This document shows positions 1-8,455 of a DNA stretch of 64,000 nucleotides, piece by piece. The DNA comes from Planctomycetota bacterium. GTDB lineage: Bacteria > Planctomycetota > UBA8742 > UBA2392. Below the pieces are notes generated by a model. It was not told where the DNA came from and did not search any database. It saw nothing but the letters and a program-made list of their open reading frames with translations. Position 1 is the stretch's first letter. Each line of letters begins with the position of its first letter. The stretch is from the NCBI GenBank assembly GCA_019636195.1, contig JAHBYA010000003.1, forward strand, positions 186,001 to 250,000. Direction: 5' to 3'. The translations under genes and the position numbers were made by a program.

Positions 1-499
1 CGGTGTTCTGGCCCAGCAGGATATAGGCGCGGCTGGTGGTGGCCTGCACGTCAAACACTACAAACTCAAGGCGCACGTCAGGGTTTTCGGACTTGAGTGT
101 AAACACGTCGCCCATGTTGACGTTGTTGTCGCGGCCGACGTTCAACACCGCCACATCGACGTCGCCGTCGCTGGAGCGGCCGAGGTAGTTGGTCTGCTCA
201 AAGCCTGTGATCTGCGCCTCGCCGCCGCCTGCCCGGACCACGGCCTCGCTGCCGCCTTCCCAGCTGAGCTTGTTCTTTTTGGGAAAGCCGAAGAAGCCGA
301 TGTCGTGCTTGGCCTGCGTGTAGCCGATGGCGACCACCAGCGTCACCAGCGCCAGCAGCGTGGTCGGCAGCGCCAACGCAAACGCGCCGAACTTGTCAAA
401 CTTGCCCACGGCCTCAGATTGCGGCGCAGGCGCATTGCCGGAAGCAGCCATCCCCGGCGTGCCCGCAGCCCTGCGTGGAGGTAGAGGTTTCTTTGCCAT
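1..499 (-). CDS. Membrane-anchored protein, C-terminus beyond window edge (partial)
   Basis: The reading frame opens at ATG (497-499, minus strand) and stays open to the window edge: 166 codons without a stop. After a basic, Pro/Ala-rich start there is one hydrophobic segment at about residues 40-60, then a soluble part. Its visible end contains a stretch around the words MGDVFTL that resembles the VNQVFTIY and VELYQKYTI stretches at the C-termini of the next two genes upstream in transcription (535-1593 and 1621-2499). The three genes are tandem, same strand, 27-35 bp apart, so probably one operon of diverged paralogues. I do not recognise the family. Type II topology (short N-terminus in the cytoplasm) is inferred from the single segment. 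Confidence 0.7.
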   Translation of the reverse strand, partial: MAKKPLPPRRAAGTPGMAASGNAPAPQSEAVGKFDKFGAFALALPTTLLALVTLVVAIGYTQAKHDIGFFGFPKKNKLSWEGGSEAVVRAGGGEAQITGFEQTNYLGRSSDGDVDVAVLNVGRDNNVNMGDVFTLKSENPDVRLEFVVFDVQATTSRAYILLGQNT

Positions 500-534
500 G
501 TCAGGTTCCTGCCCTGTTGGTTTCCAGTACGGTC

Positions 535-1593
535 CTAGCGGCGCAGCAGCGCGCCGCCGAACACTTCGGCGGTCTTTACGCTGTCGCCTTCCACCACAAA
601 CACGCGGCCGCGGTACTCTTCAAACAGACGGCCCGTGGCGCGGTTGTGGCTCACGTGCTCAACCACCATACGCGCAACAAACTTGTCATTGCGGTAGATC
701 GTGAACACCTGGTTTACCTGCACCTTTTCGTGGCGGCCAAGGCTGATGCTGACCACGCCCGTGTTCGGGTCTTCACCCACGGCGACCACTTTGCCGCGCA
801 GCCAGGTGGGGCCGGCTGTGTCGGCCATCAGGCGCAGGTTGGGGTCAGCCTGTTCGTACCATGCAAGGATTTTGATGGTGCGGTCATAGGCCTTGGTGAA
901 CTCGTAGTAGCTGTCTTCCAGGCTCATCGCCTGTTCATTGATGCGGCGGATGTCGTTTTCGATCTGCGCCAGCTCGGCGATCAGCGAGTCCTTTTCAATG
1001 GACACGCGCTGGATCTCGTAGTCCAGGTTGAACACCTTCTGCTGGAAGCTGGCAATGATGTAGCGGTAGCTCTGCATTTCCGCGGCGAACTTGCGGGCTT
1101 CTTCACGCACCTCGGCCAGCTTGGCGTCATGGATGCGCCGGTTGCGCTGGGCGGTAGCGATGTCGTTGCGCAGGTTCGTGATGTCCTGGATCGCGGTCTG
1201 CTTGGCCAGTTCAAAGTTGTCGTTCTGCTGCTGGCCCGAGCGCTCTTCTTCTTTAAGCAGCGAGTTGGCCGGTGGCACCTTTGCGCCGGGCAGCGCGTCG
1301 GTGCTGCCGCCGCTCTGGCCTTCGTCGGGCAGGCCCCAGGGCGCAGCCCCGATGCTTTCAGCGGCGAGGCTGGCGTTGCTTGAGTCAAGGCCGCTCTGGT
1401 GCCCGCGCTCCGCCACGCTGCCGCCCATGATATCGACGTAGCGATACGCGATTGCGCGGCGCACGTTGGCCTCACCGACGAACTTCTCGCGCCAGGTCGG
1501 TTCGCTGCTGCCGTTCATGAACATGAAGGTGACGAACAGCCCGACCAGCCAGGCCATCGTCAGCATCAGCATAGTTCTGGAAAAGACGCCCAT
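535..1593 (-). CDS. Membrane-anchored coiled-coil protein, middle of a three-gene tandem
   Basis: 352 aa. One N-terminal membrane segment (about residues 7-27), a Gly/Ser/Pro-rich linker, a long helical region with coiled-coil character (about 120-240, rich in E/K/Q/R and regularly spaced hydrophobics), then a compact beta-rich C-terminal domain (about 265-345) with a G-K-V-V-A-V start and an FTIYR core. The C-terminal domain looks like the end of the neighbour at 1621-2499 and the visible end of the gene at 1-499. GAGG lies 7 nt before ATG. No enzyme motif is visible. A scaffold or envelope role is plausible but unproven; the family was not recognised. Confidence 0.7.
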   Translation of the reverse strand: MGVFSRTMLMLTMAWLVGLFVTFMFMNGSSEPTWREKFVGEANVRRAIAYRYVDIMGGSVAERGHQSGLDSSNASLAAESIGAAPWGLPDEGQSGGSTDALPGAKVPPANSLLKEEERSGQQQNDNFELAKQTAIQDITNLRNDIATAQRNRRIHDAKLAEVREEARKFAAEMQSYRYIIASFQQKVFNLDYEIQRVSIEKDSLIAELAQIENDIRRINEQAMSLEDSYYEFTKAYDRTIKILAWYEQADPNLRLMADTAGPTWLRGKVVAVGEDPNTGVVSISLGRHEKVQVNQVFTIYRNDKFVARMVVEHVSHNRATGRLFEEYRGRVFVVEGDSVKTAEVFGGALLRR

Positions 1594-1620
1594 CGTTCAC
1601 CCTCAGTAGGTCCGCATTCC

Positions 1621-2499
1621 CTAGCGACGTGTAAGCCGTGCCATGAACAGCCGGGTCACCGCCTCGTCGCCCTTCTGCGGCCTGACGCTGTTGCTTACCA
1701 GGTCTTCAATAAGGCACTCGCAGGTCTCGTTCTGGACTTCCACAACGTTGACCACCGCGATCGTGCTGCCGTTGCGCATGATGGTGTACTTCTGGTACAG
1801 CTCTACACCGTCACGCTTTCCTTTGTTCAGTTGCAGGCTGTTACCCACCGCCCAGTTGACGTTGGCAAAGATCACCGGGCCGTTGTCGCCAAGGTCCTTC
1901 TGGATGTCGGGGCGCAGCCAGCGGTAGCGGGCCTGCGTGTCCATGCGGCGCTCGTGTTCTTCCTGCAGCAGGAAGTGGTGATACTCGACGCGCCGGAACT
2001 GCTCGTTCTTTTCGGCATAGACGTTCTGGGCCTGGGCCACGCTCCACAGGGCTTCGCCGCGCTGCCGGAACAGCGCCGACTTGCGGTCGCTGAGCTGCTC
2101 GACAGTGCCTTGCAGCTTCTGGACCACGTCCTGGTCATAGCCGCGGCTGATCGGCGTAAACGGCTGGGTGGCGGCCAGCAGGTCGTCGGCGGCGCGCTGG
2201 GCGTCGGCGGCGGCGAGGTTGGCCTCAAGCTTCCAGGCTTCCAACGCCTGCTTGGTCGCATTGAGTGCCGCGACCTCGGCGCTGTTCTGGCTTGTGCGCT
2301 CGGCGTTGGTGGCGCGCTGGGCCAGCAGTCTGGCGTACGCGTCTTCGAGCGCAGCCTTGTCCTGGTGCCGTGCGTTGACCTCAAACTCGTACTTTTCGCG
2401 CCACTGGACATTGCCGGCGAGCGCGACCCAGACGTACTGGCTCAAGATAAGGCACAGGACCAGGTTAACGATGATGAGAACCTTGGTAATTACGTGCAC
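1621..2499 (-). CDS. Membrane-anchored coiled-coil protein, first gene of a three-gene tandem
   Basis: 292 aa, starting at GTG (2497-2499) preceded by GGGAG at 6-nt spacing. One membrane segment at about residues 5-28, a long Ala/Gln/Glu-rich helical part (about 40-190) likely to form a coiled coil, and a C-terminal beta-rich domain (about 205-285) with V-E-L-Y-Q-K-Y-T-I-M-R-N, matching the FTIYRND stretch of the next gene. It is the first gene of the tandem and transcribed away from rpsB. Function unknown; the architecture is shared by the three genes and suggests a membrane-tethered oligomer. Confidence 0.7.
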   Translation of the reverse strand: MHVITKVLIIVNLVLCLILSQYVWVALAGNVQWREKYEFEVNARHQDKAALEDAYARLLAQRATNAERTSQNSAEVAALNATKQALEAWKLEANLAAADAQRAADDLLAATQPFTPISRGYDQDVVQKLQGTVEQLSDRKSALFRQRGEALWSVAQAQNVYAEKNEQFRRVEYHHFLLQEEHERRMDTQARYRWLRPDIQKDLGDNGPVIFANVNWAVGNSLQLNKGKRDGVELYQKYTIMRNGSTIAVVNVVEVQNETCECLIEDLVSNSVRPQKGDEAVTRLFMARLTRR

Positions 2500-2707
2500 G
2501 TGCTACTCCCACACGCCAAATTGCGAGTGAATCAGGCTTGTTCGGTTCACGTACAGGGGGGGTGCTAGGCCCATGAACTTACTGCTGCCCGGCATCAGGT
2601 CAAGAGGGTAAATCCTTGTCCTGACGGTTCTAACGCGGGCACTACCGGAGAGTCACGGGAATGTCAGGCCTGAGGTTCATGTAAGCGGTCGGCCCCCGTT
2701 CTCCCCA

Positions 2708-2735
2708 TTGACCCGGCACCTGCCCCCGCTATCCT
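2708..2735 (+). promoter_or_regulatory. Sigma-70-like promoter upstream of rpsB
   Basis: TTGACC (2708-2713), 16-bp spacer, TATCCT (2730-2735). This matches the consensus at 5/6 and 4/6 positions and would start a leader of about 110 nt for rpsB-tsf. Inferred from sequence only. Confidence 0.45.
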
Positions 2736-2755
2736 TCCCGCCCCTTGGCTGTTTC

Positions 2756-2773
2756 CCCGGGCGTGTGCCCGGG
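2756..2773 (+). promoter_or_regulatory. Leader hairpin in front of rpsB
   Basis: Perfect 7-bp GC stem CCCGGGC / GCCCGGG with a GTGT loop, lying between the predicted promoter and the rpsB start. Many bacteria control rpsB through an mRNA leader bound by S2; whether this hairpin does that is not known. No U-run follows, so it is not a simple terminator. Confidence 0.4.
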
Positions 2774-2854
2774 CGGCCTTGAGACCTTTACGCATGCGCG
2801 TCACCGCGGGCTGTGCCTGAACGGCCCCAATGCGGTACGCCATGGGATGGACAC

Positions 2855-3892
2855 ATGACTGAACCTGCCATGACTGCGCTTGACGGCGAGAAAGCCCCGG
2901 ACACCTGGTCTGACAAAGTTCCGGCCGTCACCCCGGAAACGCTGATTGAAGCCGGCTTCCACTTCGGGCATCGCACCCGCCAGTGGGACCCGCGCATGAA
3001 GCCCTACATCAAGACCAAGCGCAACGGCATCCACATCATCGACTTGAAGGAAAGCCTGCGCGGCATCATCACCGCCAAGCATTTCCTTCGCAACATCACC
3101 AGCGCCGGTGCCGTCGTGCTGTTTGTCGGCACCAAGCGCCAGGCAAAGGACGTGCTGCGCGAGCAGGCCCTGCGTTCCGGCCAGGCCTTTATGTGCGAGC
3201 GCTGGCTGGGCGGTACGCTGACCAACTTTGCGACGATCCGCCGGCGCCTGAGCCGCCTGGAGATGCTTGAGAAGCTCGAAAGCACCGGCCAGACCGCCCG
3301 CATGCCCAAGAAGATGCAGTCGGTGATCAACCGCGAAAAGCGCAAGATCCAGGCCAACCTTGACGGCCTGCGCAACCTTGACCGTCTGCCCGCCGCCGTT
3401 GTGGTGGTGGACGCCAGCCAGGAATACATCGCGATCAAAGAAGCCAACAAGCTTGAGATTCCGGTCGTGGCGATCACCGATACCAACAGCAACCCAGAAG
3501 GCATTGACATCGTGATCCCCGGCAACGACGACAGCGTGCGCGGACTGCAGATCGTGCTGAAGTCGCTGGCCGACGCGTGCGTTGAGGGCAAGCGCCTGAA
3601 GGACAGCGGCCAGGGCATGGAAATGAAGGCCGAAATCCGCGCCTTTGACGAAGCGCCGGCCCGCCCGCGCCAGGACAAGCCGGCCCGCCGCCCGCAGCGC
3701 GAGCGCGCCGGTCGCGGCAAGCCCCGCAGCGCCGAGCAGAAGGCCGAGATCGAGGCGACGGCAGCCGAGGCAGCCAAGGCCGCCGAGACCCAGGCCGACA
3801 AGGCCCCGGCGCCGACGGTCCGCCGCAAGCCGCCCGCGAAGAAGCCCGACGCCAAACCTGAAGCTGCGGGCGAAGCCAAGGCCCAGGGCTGA
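2855..3892 (+). CDS. rpsB: 30S ribosomal protein S2 with long basic C-terminal tail
   Basis: Small-subunit protein S2. Diagnostic S2 blocks are present: E-A-G-F-H-F-G-H-R-T near residue 30, N-G-I-H-I-I-D-L, F-V-G-T-K-R-Q-A, E-R-W-L-G-G-T-L-T-N-F and V-V-V-D-A-S-Q-E. I chose ATG 2855 (345 aa), preceded by a GGATGG stretch; an in-frame GTG at 2813 would add 14 residues unlike S2. Typical bacterial S2 is about 230-260 aa; here about 80 further residues (from about 265) are rich in Ala, Lys, Pro and Arg and probably disordered. tsf follows on the same strand, the near-universal rpsB-tsf order. Confidence 0.96.
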   Translation: MTEPAMTALDGEKAPDTWSDKVPAVTPETLIEAGFHFGHRTRQWDPRMKPYIKTKRNGIHIIDLKESLRGIITAKHFLRNITSAGAVVLFVGTKRQAKDVLREQALRSGQAFMCERWLGGTLTNFATIRRRLSRLEMLEKLESTGQTARMPKKMQSVINREKRKIQANLDGLRNLDRLPAAVVVVDASQEYIAIKEANKLEIPVVAITDTNSNPEGIDIVIPGNDDSVRGLQIVLKSLADACVEGKRLKDSGQGMEMKAEIRAFDEAPARPRQDKPARRPQRERAGRGKPRSAEQKAEIEATAAEAAKAAETQADKAPAPTVRRKPPAKKPDAKPEAAGEAKAQG

Positions 3893-3929
3893 TTTCGCAA
3901 CCGGCCGGCGTTAGATTGATGGCAGCGCT

Positions 3930-4008
3930 GATTTTGGATTTTGGATTTGCGACTTTGGAATGGCACTGGCGTGAACGCCTGCAAGTCCAAATTCTGAAAT
4001 CCAAAATC
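3930..4008 (+). repeat. AT-rich inverted repeat between rpsB and tsf
   Basis: GATTTTGGATTT (from 3930) has an exact reverse complement AAATCCAAAATC at 3997-4008. The left side iterates the unit ATTTTGG. In this GC-rich context the low-complexity AT arms stand out. A stem with a long loop could act as a processing or attenuation structure that sets the S2:EF-Ts ratio; this is inference. Confidence 0.6.
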
Positions 4009-4046
4009 ACGTCAGGACGACGAGAATCCGCAAGAGGAACTATCAC

Positions 4047-4880
4047 ATGGCAGAGATCACGGTTGCATTGATCAAGGAACTTCGCGAACGCACGGGCTGC
4101 GGCATGATGGACGCCAAGCGCGCCCTTGAAGAAAACGGCGGCGACGTCGAAAAGGCCATCGACGAGCTGCGCAAGAAGGGCGAAGTCAAGGCCGCCAAGC
4201 GCGCCGGCCGCGAAACCGCGGAAGGCAAGGTCGCCATCGCCATCAGCGGCAAGCGCGCCGCGCTGGTAAGCCTGAGCACCGAAACCGACTTCACTGCCAA
4301 CAACGACGAGTTCAAGGCGCTGGTGCAGGGCATTGCCAACGCGGCCTTGCAGGGCGATGGGCCGATTGACGGCCTCAAGCTCGGCACAGCCACCGTCGGC
4401 GACGCGATCAAGGCGCTCGTGGCCAAGACCGGCGAAAACATGCAGCTTGGCAAAAACGCCCGCCTTGGAATTGAAGGCGACGGATTTTTCGGCAGCTATA
4501 TCCACAGCGACGGCAAGCTGGGCGTGCTGGTCAAGATCACCGGCGGCAAGGGCGACAGCGATGCCGAAAAGGCGCTGGCCAAGGACGTCGCCATGCACAT
4601 CGCGGCCACCAACCCGTTTGGCTTGACGCAGGCCGACGTGCCCGCCGACGTGATTGCCCGCGAAAAAGAGATTGCGCTGGAGCAAGCCAAGGCCAGCGGC
4701 AAGCCGGCCAACATCCAGGAAAAGATCGCCGACGGCAAAGTCGCGGCCTTCTTCAAGGAAAACACGCTGCTGGCACAGCCGTTCGTGAAGGACCCGAGCG
4801 TCAGCGTAGAGCAGCACGTCAAGAACGTCGGCAAAGACCTGAGGGTGGCCCAGTTCAGCCGCGTGAAAGTCGGCGAGTAA
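4047..4880 (+). CDS. tsf: Translation elongation factor Ts
   Basis: 277 aa, the nucleotide-exchange factor for EF-Tu. The N-terminal UBA-like part carries the signature L-R-E-R-T-G-C-G-M-M-D-A-K-R-A-L, followed by V-E-K-A-I-D-E-L-R-K-K-G. The core has T-E-T-D-F-T-A-N-N-D and the C-terminal part M-H-I-A-A-T-N-P. Start at ATG 4047 with AAGAGGA upstream. It lies 154 bp after rpsB and ends in a strong terminator. Length and motifs are normal for the family. Confidence 0.97.
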   Translation: MAEITVALIKELRERTGCGMMDAKRALEENGGDVEKAIDELRKKGEVKAAKRAGRETAEGKVAIAISGKRAALVSLSTETDFTANNDEFKALVQGIANAALQGDGPIDGLKLGTATVGDAIKALVAKTGENMQLGKNARLGIEGDGFFGSYIHSDGKLGVLVKITGGKGDSDAEKALAKDVAMHIAATNPFGLTQADVPADVIAREKEIALEQAKASGKPANIQEKIADGKVAAFFKENTLLAQPFVKDPSVSVEQHVKNVGKDLRVAQFSRVKVGE

Positions 4881-4896
4881 GGCAGCAAAGTCAAAG

Positions 4897-4930
4897 AGCC
4901 CGCGGCGCAAGCCGCGGGCTGTTTAGTTTA
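4897..4930 (+). terminator. Rho-independent terminator of rpsB-tsf
   Basis: Perfect 10-bp stem AGCCCGCGGC / GCCGCGGGCT closed by a GCAA tetraloop (4897-4920), followed by GTTTAGTTTAA. Located 17 bp after the tsf stop. Confidence 0.85.
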
Positions 4931-5025
4931 ATCGCGCGTACAGCCCCGGAAGCCAGTCCGGGGCCGCTTTGCGGGTGCCACGCCGCGCGGACCCGGCACT
5001 TGCGTGCCGGGCTGGACGCGGGCAA

Positions 5026-6672
5026 TCACTGCAATACCAGCAGCAGTTTTTCGCGGGCGGCGCGATACTCGGTGATATCCAGCGTGTAGTCGTCAAAGCC
5101 GCGCACGATGCTTTTGATCAGCGCCTGCGCGGCGCCTGCGTCTTTGCGCTTCAGCAGGCGCAGCAGCTCAAGGTCTTCAAACCCGAGCCTGTGCGCTTCC
5201 ATCCGCTGGCTTGACCACGGGCCGCTGTGGCCGCTGTAGGCGATGTGGGTGTCGCCGGCGGGCAGGCTGCGTTCAACGCCGGGGCCGTGGGCCTGGTTGC
5301 CTACTTTGAAGGGATCGGCGTTCCATTGGTTCAGGCCCCAGTGCAGAAAGCCGTCAATGCCGTACAGCTCGCACGCCCAGCCGATCAGCAGGGGGCGCAG
5401 CGGCTCAAAATCAAGCAGGCGGTTCATCCAGCGGCCGCCGGGGTGCAGGCAGGTATAGACCCAGATGCTGTCGCCGTTTTTTCGCTGCGCTTCGTAAAAC
5501 TGGCGCTGCTGCTGGTACTCGTGAACCTTGGGCACCCAGATGTCAACGCTGCCCGCAAGGCTGGTGTCCATCACGGCGTCGATCGTGCGAATGCCGGGCA
5601 TGTACTTGCGCACCATGCCGGTCAGCACGCGGTAGTCCTGCGCGTTTTCGGGTATCGGCTCGTCGGTGACGTGCTGGATCCAGCGAGCCTCCCACCCGTT
5701 GGCTTTGATTTCTTCCATAAGCTGGCGGCAGGTCAGCGCCAGCAAGTCGTTGCCCTCAGGGCTTGTGCCGCGCTTGCCCCAGACATGAAAGTGATCGGCA
5801 AACCACTCGCCGTTTGCGCGCGCGGCCAGGTGTCCGCCTTCAAGCCACCAGATGCCTTCTTCGTCCAGCAGCTTGACCAGCTTGCGCAGGCGCTCGCGGT
5901 TCAGGGTCGGGTTTTCGCCGGGGCCGGGGCCGGGCGTTACGCCATCAAAGATCATCCATAACCAGATGCAGAATGCGTTCTGGCGCCCGCGCACCATCAG
6001 GCGCACGTAACGGCGCAGCATGTCCCAGTGCTTCTCGGACCACGGCTCAAGCCCGAACTGCCCGGCGCCCCAGCCCCAGTCCATCCAGTTGGTGTAGCCG
6101 AACGTGTCTTTGCCCGCGGGCGGCACCGTGGCCGCGTGTACGGTAAGCGAGAACTTCAGCTCGGTCGTGTTTACGCGCAGGGTGATTTCGCGCCTGCCCG
6201 GCTTGGCGCTTGCGGGCACGGCGAACTCGGCGCGCAACACGGTGGTGGCGGTATTGGCTTGCAGCGGCGACGTGACGGGTTCAAGGGCGTCAAAGGTGCG
6301 AAAGGGCGCCTTGCGCGTGACGTGCGGGTTTTCGTTGTCAGGCCGGCGCGCGGTGGTCCAGCCATGGATGCCTGTGTTCAGGTCAACGGGCACGTCCAGC
6401 ATTCGGTACCAGCGCGTTTCAAGGCCGTCCGCGCCGCCGGCCGCAAGCTGCAGCTCCGCGCCCGCTGTCAGGCCTGCAAGCAACACGTGTACGCCGGCAT
6501 GGCTGCCGCGTGGCGTGTGCAGATGTGTGGGCGAGGGCGCGGGCTCGTTGGCGTCGGGGTAAAGCCGCACCAGTTCATCGACCAGCACGGCCTTGAACGC
6601 GGGCGCGTCCTGAGCCTCAGGTGTGTGCAGGCACAGCACAGCCAGAGTCGCGGCAAGCAGGGTGCGCAGCAT
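5026..6672 (-). CDS. Exported glycoside-hydrolase-like protein (GH123 / DUF4091 type)
   Basis: 548 aa with a signal peptide (about 1-20, ending P-E-A-Q-D). A beta-rich N-terminal half is followed by a barrel-like part with Y-T-N-W-M-D-W-G-W-G, an H-V-T-D-E-P block and, near the end, G-W-A-C-E-L-Y-G-I-D-G-F-L-H-W-G-L-N-Q-W. That last block is the hallmark of DUF4091, which is associated with GH123 (N-acetyl-beta-galactosaminidase) enzymes. The TDEP acid pair is a candidate catalytic site by analogy with the Asp-Glu pair of GH123. Substrate unknown; a periplasmic or surface polysaccharide-degrading role is likely. Confidence 0.7.
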   Translation of the reverse strand: MLRTLLAATLAVLCLHTPEAQDAPAFKAVLVDELVRLYPDANEPAPSPTHLHTPRGSHAGVHVLLAGLTAGAELQLAAGGADGLETRWYRMLDVPVDLNTGIHGWTTARRPDNENPHVTRKAPFRTFDALEPVTSPLQANTATTVLRAEFAVPASAKPGRREITLRVNTTELKFSLTVHAATVPPAGKDTFGYTNWMDWGWGAGQFGLEPWSEKHWDMLRRYVRLMVRGRQNAFCIWLWMIFDGVTPGPGPGENPTLNRERLRKLVKLLDEEGIWWLEGGHLAARANGEWFADHFHVWGKRGTSPEGNDLLALTCRQLMEEIKANGWEARWIQHVTDEPIPENAQDYRVLTGMVRKYMPGIRTIDAVMDTSLAGSVDIWVPKVHEYQQQRQFYEAQRKNGDSIWVYTCLHPGGRWMNRLLDFEPLRPLLIGWACELYGIDGFLHWGLNQWNADPFKVGNQAHGPGVERSLPAGDTHIAYSGHSGPWSSQRMEAHRLGFEDLELLRLLKRKDAGAAQALIKSIVRGFDDYTLDITEYRAAREKLLLVLQ

Positions 6673-6697
6673 TCTTCACCGCCGGGCGGTTGCGAGT

Positions 6698-7252
6698 TCA
6701 GTCAGGTTTGCGGGGACTGCCGGTCTCCATCAGGTCAGCGATCTGGCGGGCCAGGCTGAGCACACTGAACTTGAAGCGTCCCTGCGCCGTCGCGGTCTCG
6801 AACACACCGCTGCTGCCCTTGCCCTCAAGTTTGCCGTCGTACCAGACTTCGCCGCTCTTCGGGTCCACAATCTTTACGTTGGCGCGCGCAAACCCCGCAC
6901 CACCGACGCCGAAGCTGCCGCCCTTATCCATCTCATAGATCTCGCAGGTGACCACAGGGCGCGTGGCTGTGCCGGCGGCGTCAATGAAGTGCATCTCCTT
7001 GTAGCACTCACTCATCAGCTCTTTCTTGTAATCGCCGCGCCATCCGGTGACCCAGATGCTCCACTCTTCTTCCGTGACTTCCCAATCCTGATGCGGCTTG
7101 AAAGTTACTTCAAGCTTGGCGACGTCGTATGCGCCCTGCGCCTCAAGGCGTCGGCTTTCGCGGGTCTGTTCGTGGATCACGTTTCGGCTGCCGCATGACG
7201 CAACGCACAACAGCGCGCACAGCCCGAGCAGGCAAAGCAGAGTTCGTTTCAT
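6698..7252 (-). CDS. Lipoprotein of unknown function
   Basis: 184 aa. I chose ATG 7252 rather than the upstream in-frame start because AAGGGG lies just before it and it begins a clean lipoprotein signal: hydrophobic 4-16, then V-A-S-C with Cys20 as lipidation site. The mature part has alternating beta pattern, one E-V-T-E-E-E-W stretch and an E-I-Y-E-M-D-K-G-G-S-F-G-V-G-G-A-G-F-A region. It lies 25 bp upstream of the DUF4091 gene on the same strand, so the two may be co-transcribed. Family not recognised. Confidence 0.7.
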   Translation of the reverse strand: MKRTLLCLLGLCALLCVASCGSRNVIHEQTRESRRLEAQGAYDVAKLEVTFKPHQDWEVTEEEWSIWVTGWRGDYKKELMSECYKEMHFIDAAGTATRPVVTCEIYEMDKGGSFGVGGAGFARANVKIVDPKSGEVWYDGKLEGKGSSGVFETATAQGRFKFSVLSLARQIADLMETGSPRKPD

Positions 7253-7345
7253 GGCGTACCCCCTTGGGCAGATCATAGCAGCGGCCGTACGGCTGGTCAC
7301 GCCATCCTGTGGCCCGTTGCGCCGGGCAAGCTATCTTCGCGCGGC

Positions 7346-8143
7346 ATGCAGAAGACACGGGTCGGAGTCGTGAGCTTTTTGAACGCACTGCCGCTGTGGC
7401 TGGCGTTGCAGCACGAGCCCGACCTTGAGCTGGTGCCCGACACACCGGCGCGCCTGGCCGACATGATGGCGCAGGGCAGACTGGACATCGCGCTGCTGCC
7501 GGTGATTGAGGCGCTGCGCCAGCCGGGCCTTACGTTCTATCCTGACCTGGGCATCTCCGCGGACGGCGAAGTCGAAAGTGTCGGCCTGTTTACGCGTCAA
7601 GACCTGCCCGAAATCAAGTCGGTGGTGCTCAGTTCCGCAAGCCGCACCAGCAACGCGCTGGCGCGTATCCTCGCGCCGCAGGCGAAGTTTGAGCGCGCTG
7701 AAGTCAGCCCGGAGCAGCTTGATGCCCGACCCGAAGACGCCGTGTTGCTGATCGGCGATGACTGCCTGCGCGCGCGCAAACTGGGCCACGACCGTGTGTA
7801 CATCGACCTTGCCGCCGAATGGAGAATCCTGACCAACCTGCCGTTCGTGTTTGCTGTCTGGGCCGGGCCACCGGCTGCGCTTACGCCTGCGCTGCACAAA
7901 CGCCTGCGCGATGCGCTGACAGAAGGCCGCGAACTGGTACACGACGTGATCCGGTACGCCGCCATGGACACCGGCTGGACCGAGGCCGAATTGGGGCGCT
8001 ACGTCAGCGAAGTGATCATTCACGAACTGACGACGGGGGCGCGCAAGGGCTTGCTGGAGTTCACGCGCCGCGCAGTCGAGATCGGCGAAGTGCCAAAAAG
8101 CGCGGTGGACAAGGTGCTGGATGTGATACGTGCCGGGCCCTGA
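7346..8143 (+). CDS. mqnA: Chorismate dehydratase MqnA (futalosine menaquinone pathway)
   Basis: 265 aa. MqnA converts chorismate to 3-enolpyruvylbenzoate, the first step of the futalosine route to menaquinone. It belongs to the periplasmic-binding-protein-like fold; visible family features are V-S-F-L-N-A-L-P-L near the N-terminus, D-I-A-L-L-P-V-I-E, S-S-A-S-R-T-S and I-D-L-A-A-E-W. Length is normal. No other mqn gene is nearby. The ATG has no Shine-Dalgarno; TATCTT sits 8 nt upstream, so the mRNA may be leaderless. It is divergent from the lipoprotein at 6698-7252 with 93 bp between. Confidence 0.88.
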   Translation: MQKTRVGVVSFLNALPLWLALQHEPDLELVPDTPARLADMMAQGRLDIALLPVIEALRQPGLTFYPDLGISADGEVESVGLFTRQDLPEIKSVVLSSASRTSNALARILAPQAKFERAEVSPEQLDARPEDAVLLIGDDCLRARKLGHDRVYIDLAAEWRILTNLPFVFAVWAGPPAALTPALHKRLRDALTEGRELVHDVIRYAAMDTGWTEAELGRYVSEVIIHELTTGARKGLLEFTRRAVEIGEVPKSAVDKVLDVIRAGP

Positions 8144-8455
8144 GTTCCGGGCCTTGCCGTGTTGACTGGTTTGTGGAGAGTGATTGCCGGCACCGGACCG
8201 TCCGTCGGAACTCAGAACGTCTAATCCACTTTCCATCCACTCCCTGTTCCATCACCACGCTTCGTTGCTACGCTGCGCGTGTCGATACCTTGCGCGGCCC
8301 GGTGGCCTGTTGCCCCAGCGCTTGCAGGGAGGAACGGTTCGCGGTCAATCATGACTCCGCGTCCATACAATACAGGAACCGCGTGCGTCAGCGCGCGGCG
8401 GCCATCGAGAGCAGGCCGCCCGCTTACGCAGGCGGTTCTTGTCTAAGGAGGCCAA
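8144..8455. other. Intergenic region with hairpin next to the ribosome binding site
   Basis: 312 bp without a credible gene. Near the right end CCGCC..GC (8416-8423) pairs with GC.GGCGG (8428-8435) around a TTAC loop with one mismatch, followed by TTCTTGTCT and then the strong AAGGAGG (8445-8451) of the next gene. The order hairpin, U-rich run, ribosome binding site resembles an attenuator. TACAAT at 8366-8371 could be a -10 box but has no good -35. Confidence 0.35.

Larger units (their letters stand above)
2500..2854. other. Divergent intergenic region between the membrane-protein tandem and rpsB
   Basis: About 355 bp without a convincing gene. It holds the rpsB promoter and leader hairpin listed separately; the rest, including the side feeding the minus-strand tandem, shows no motif I can support. 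Confidence 0.5.

Noticed and set aside
475..1383. Long plus-strand reading frame opposite the membrane-protein tandem
   Set aside because: It lies antisense to a gene with a clear membrane start and coiled coil, and its composition (Ala/Val/His-rich) is typical of the reverse frame in GC-rich DNA.
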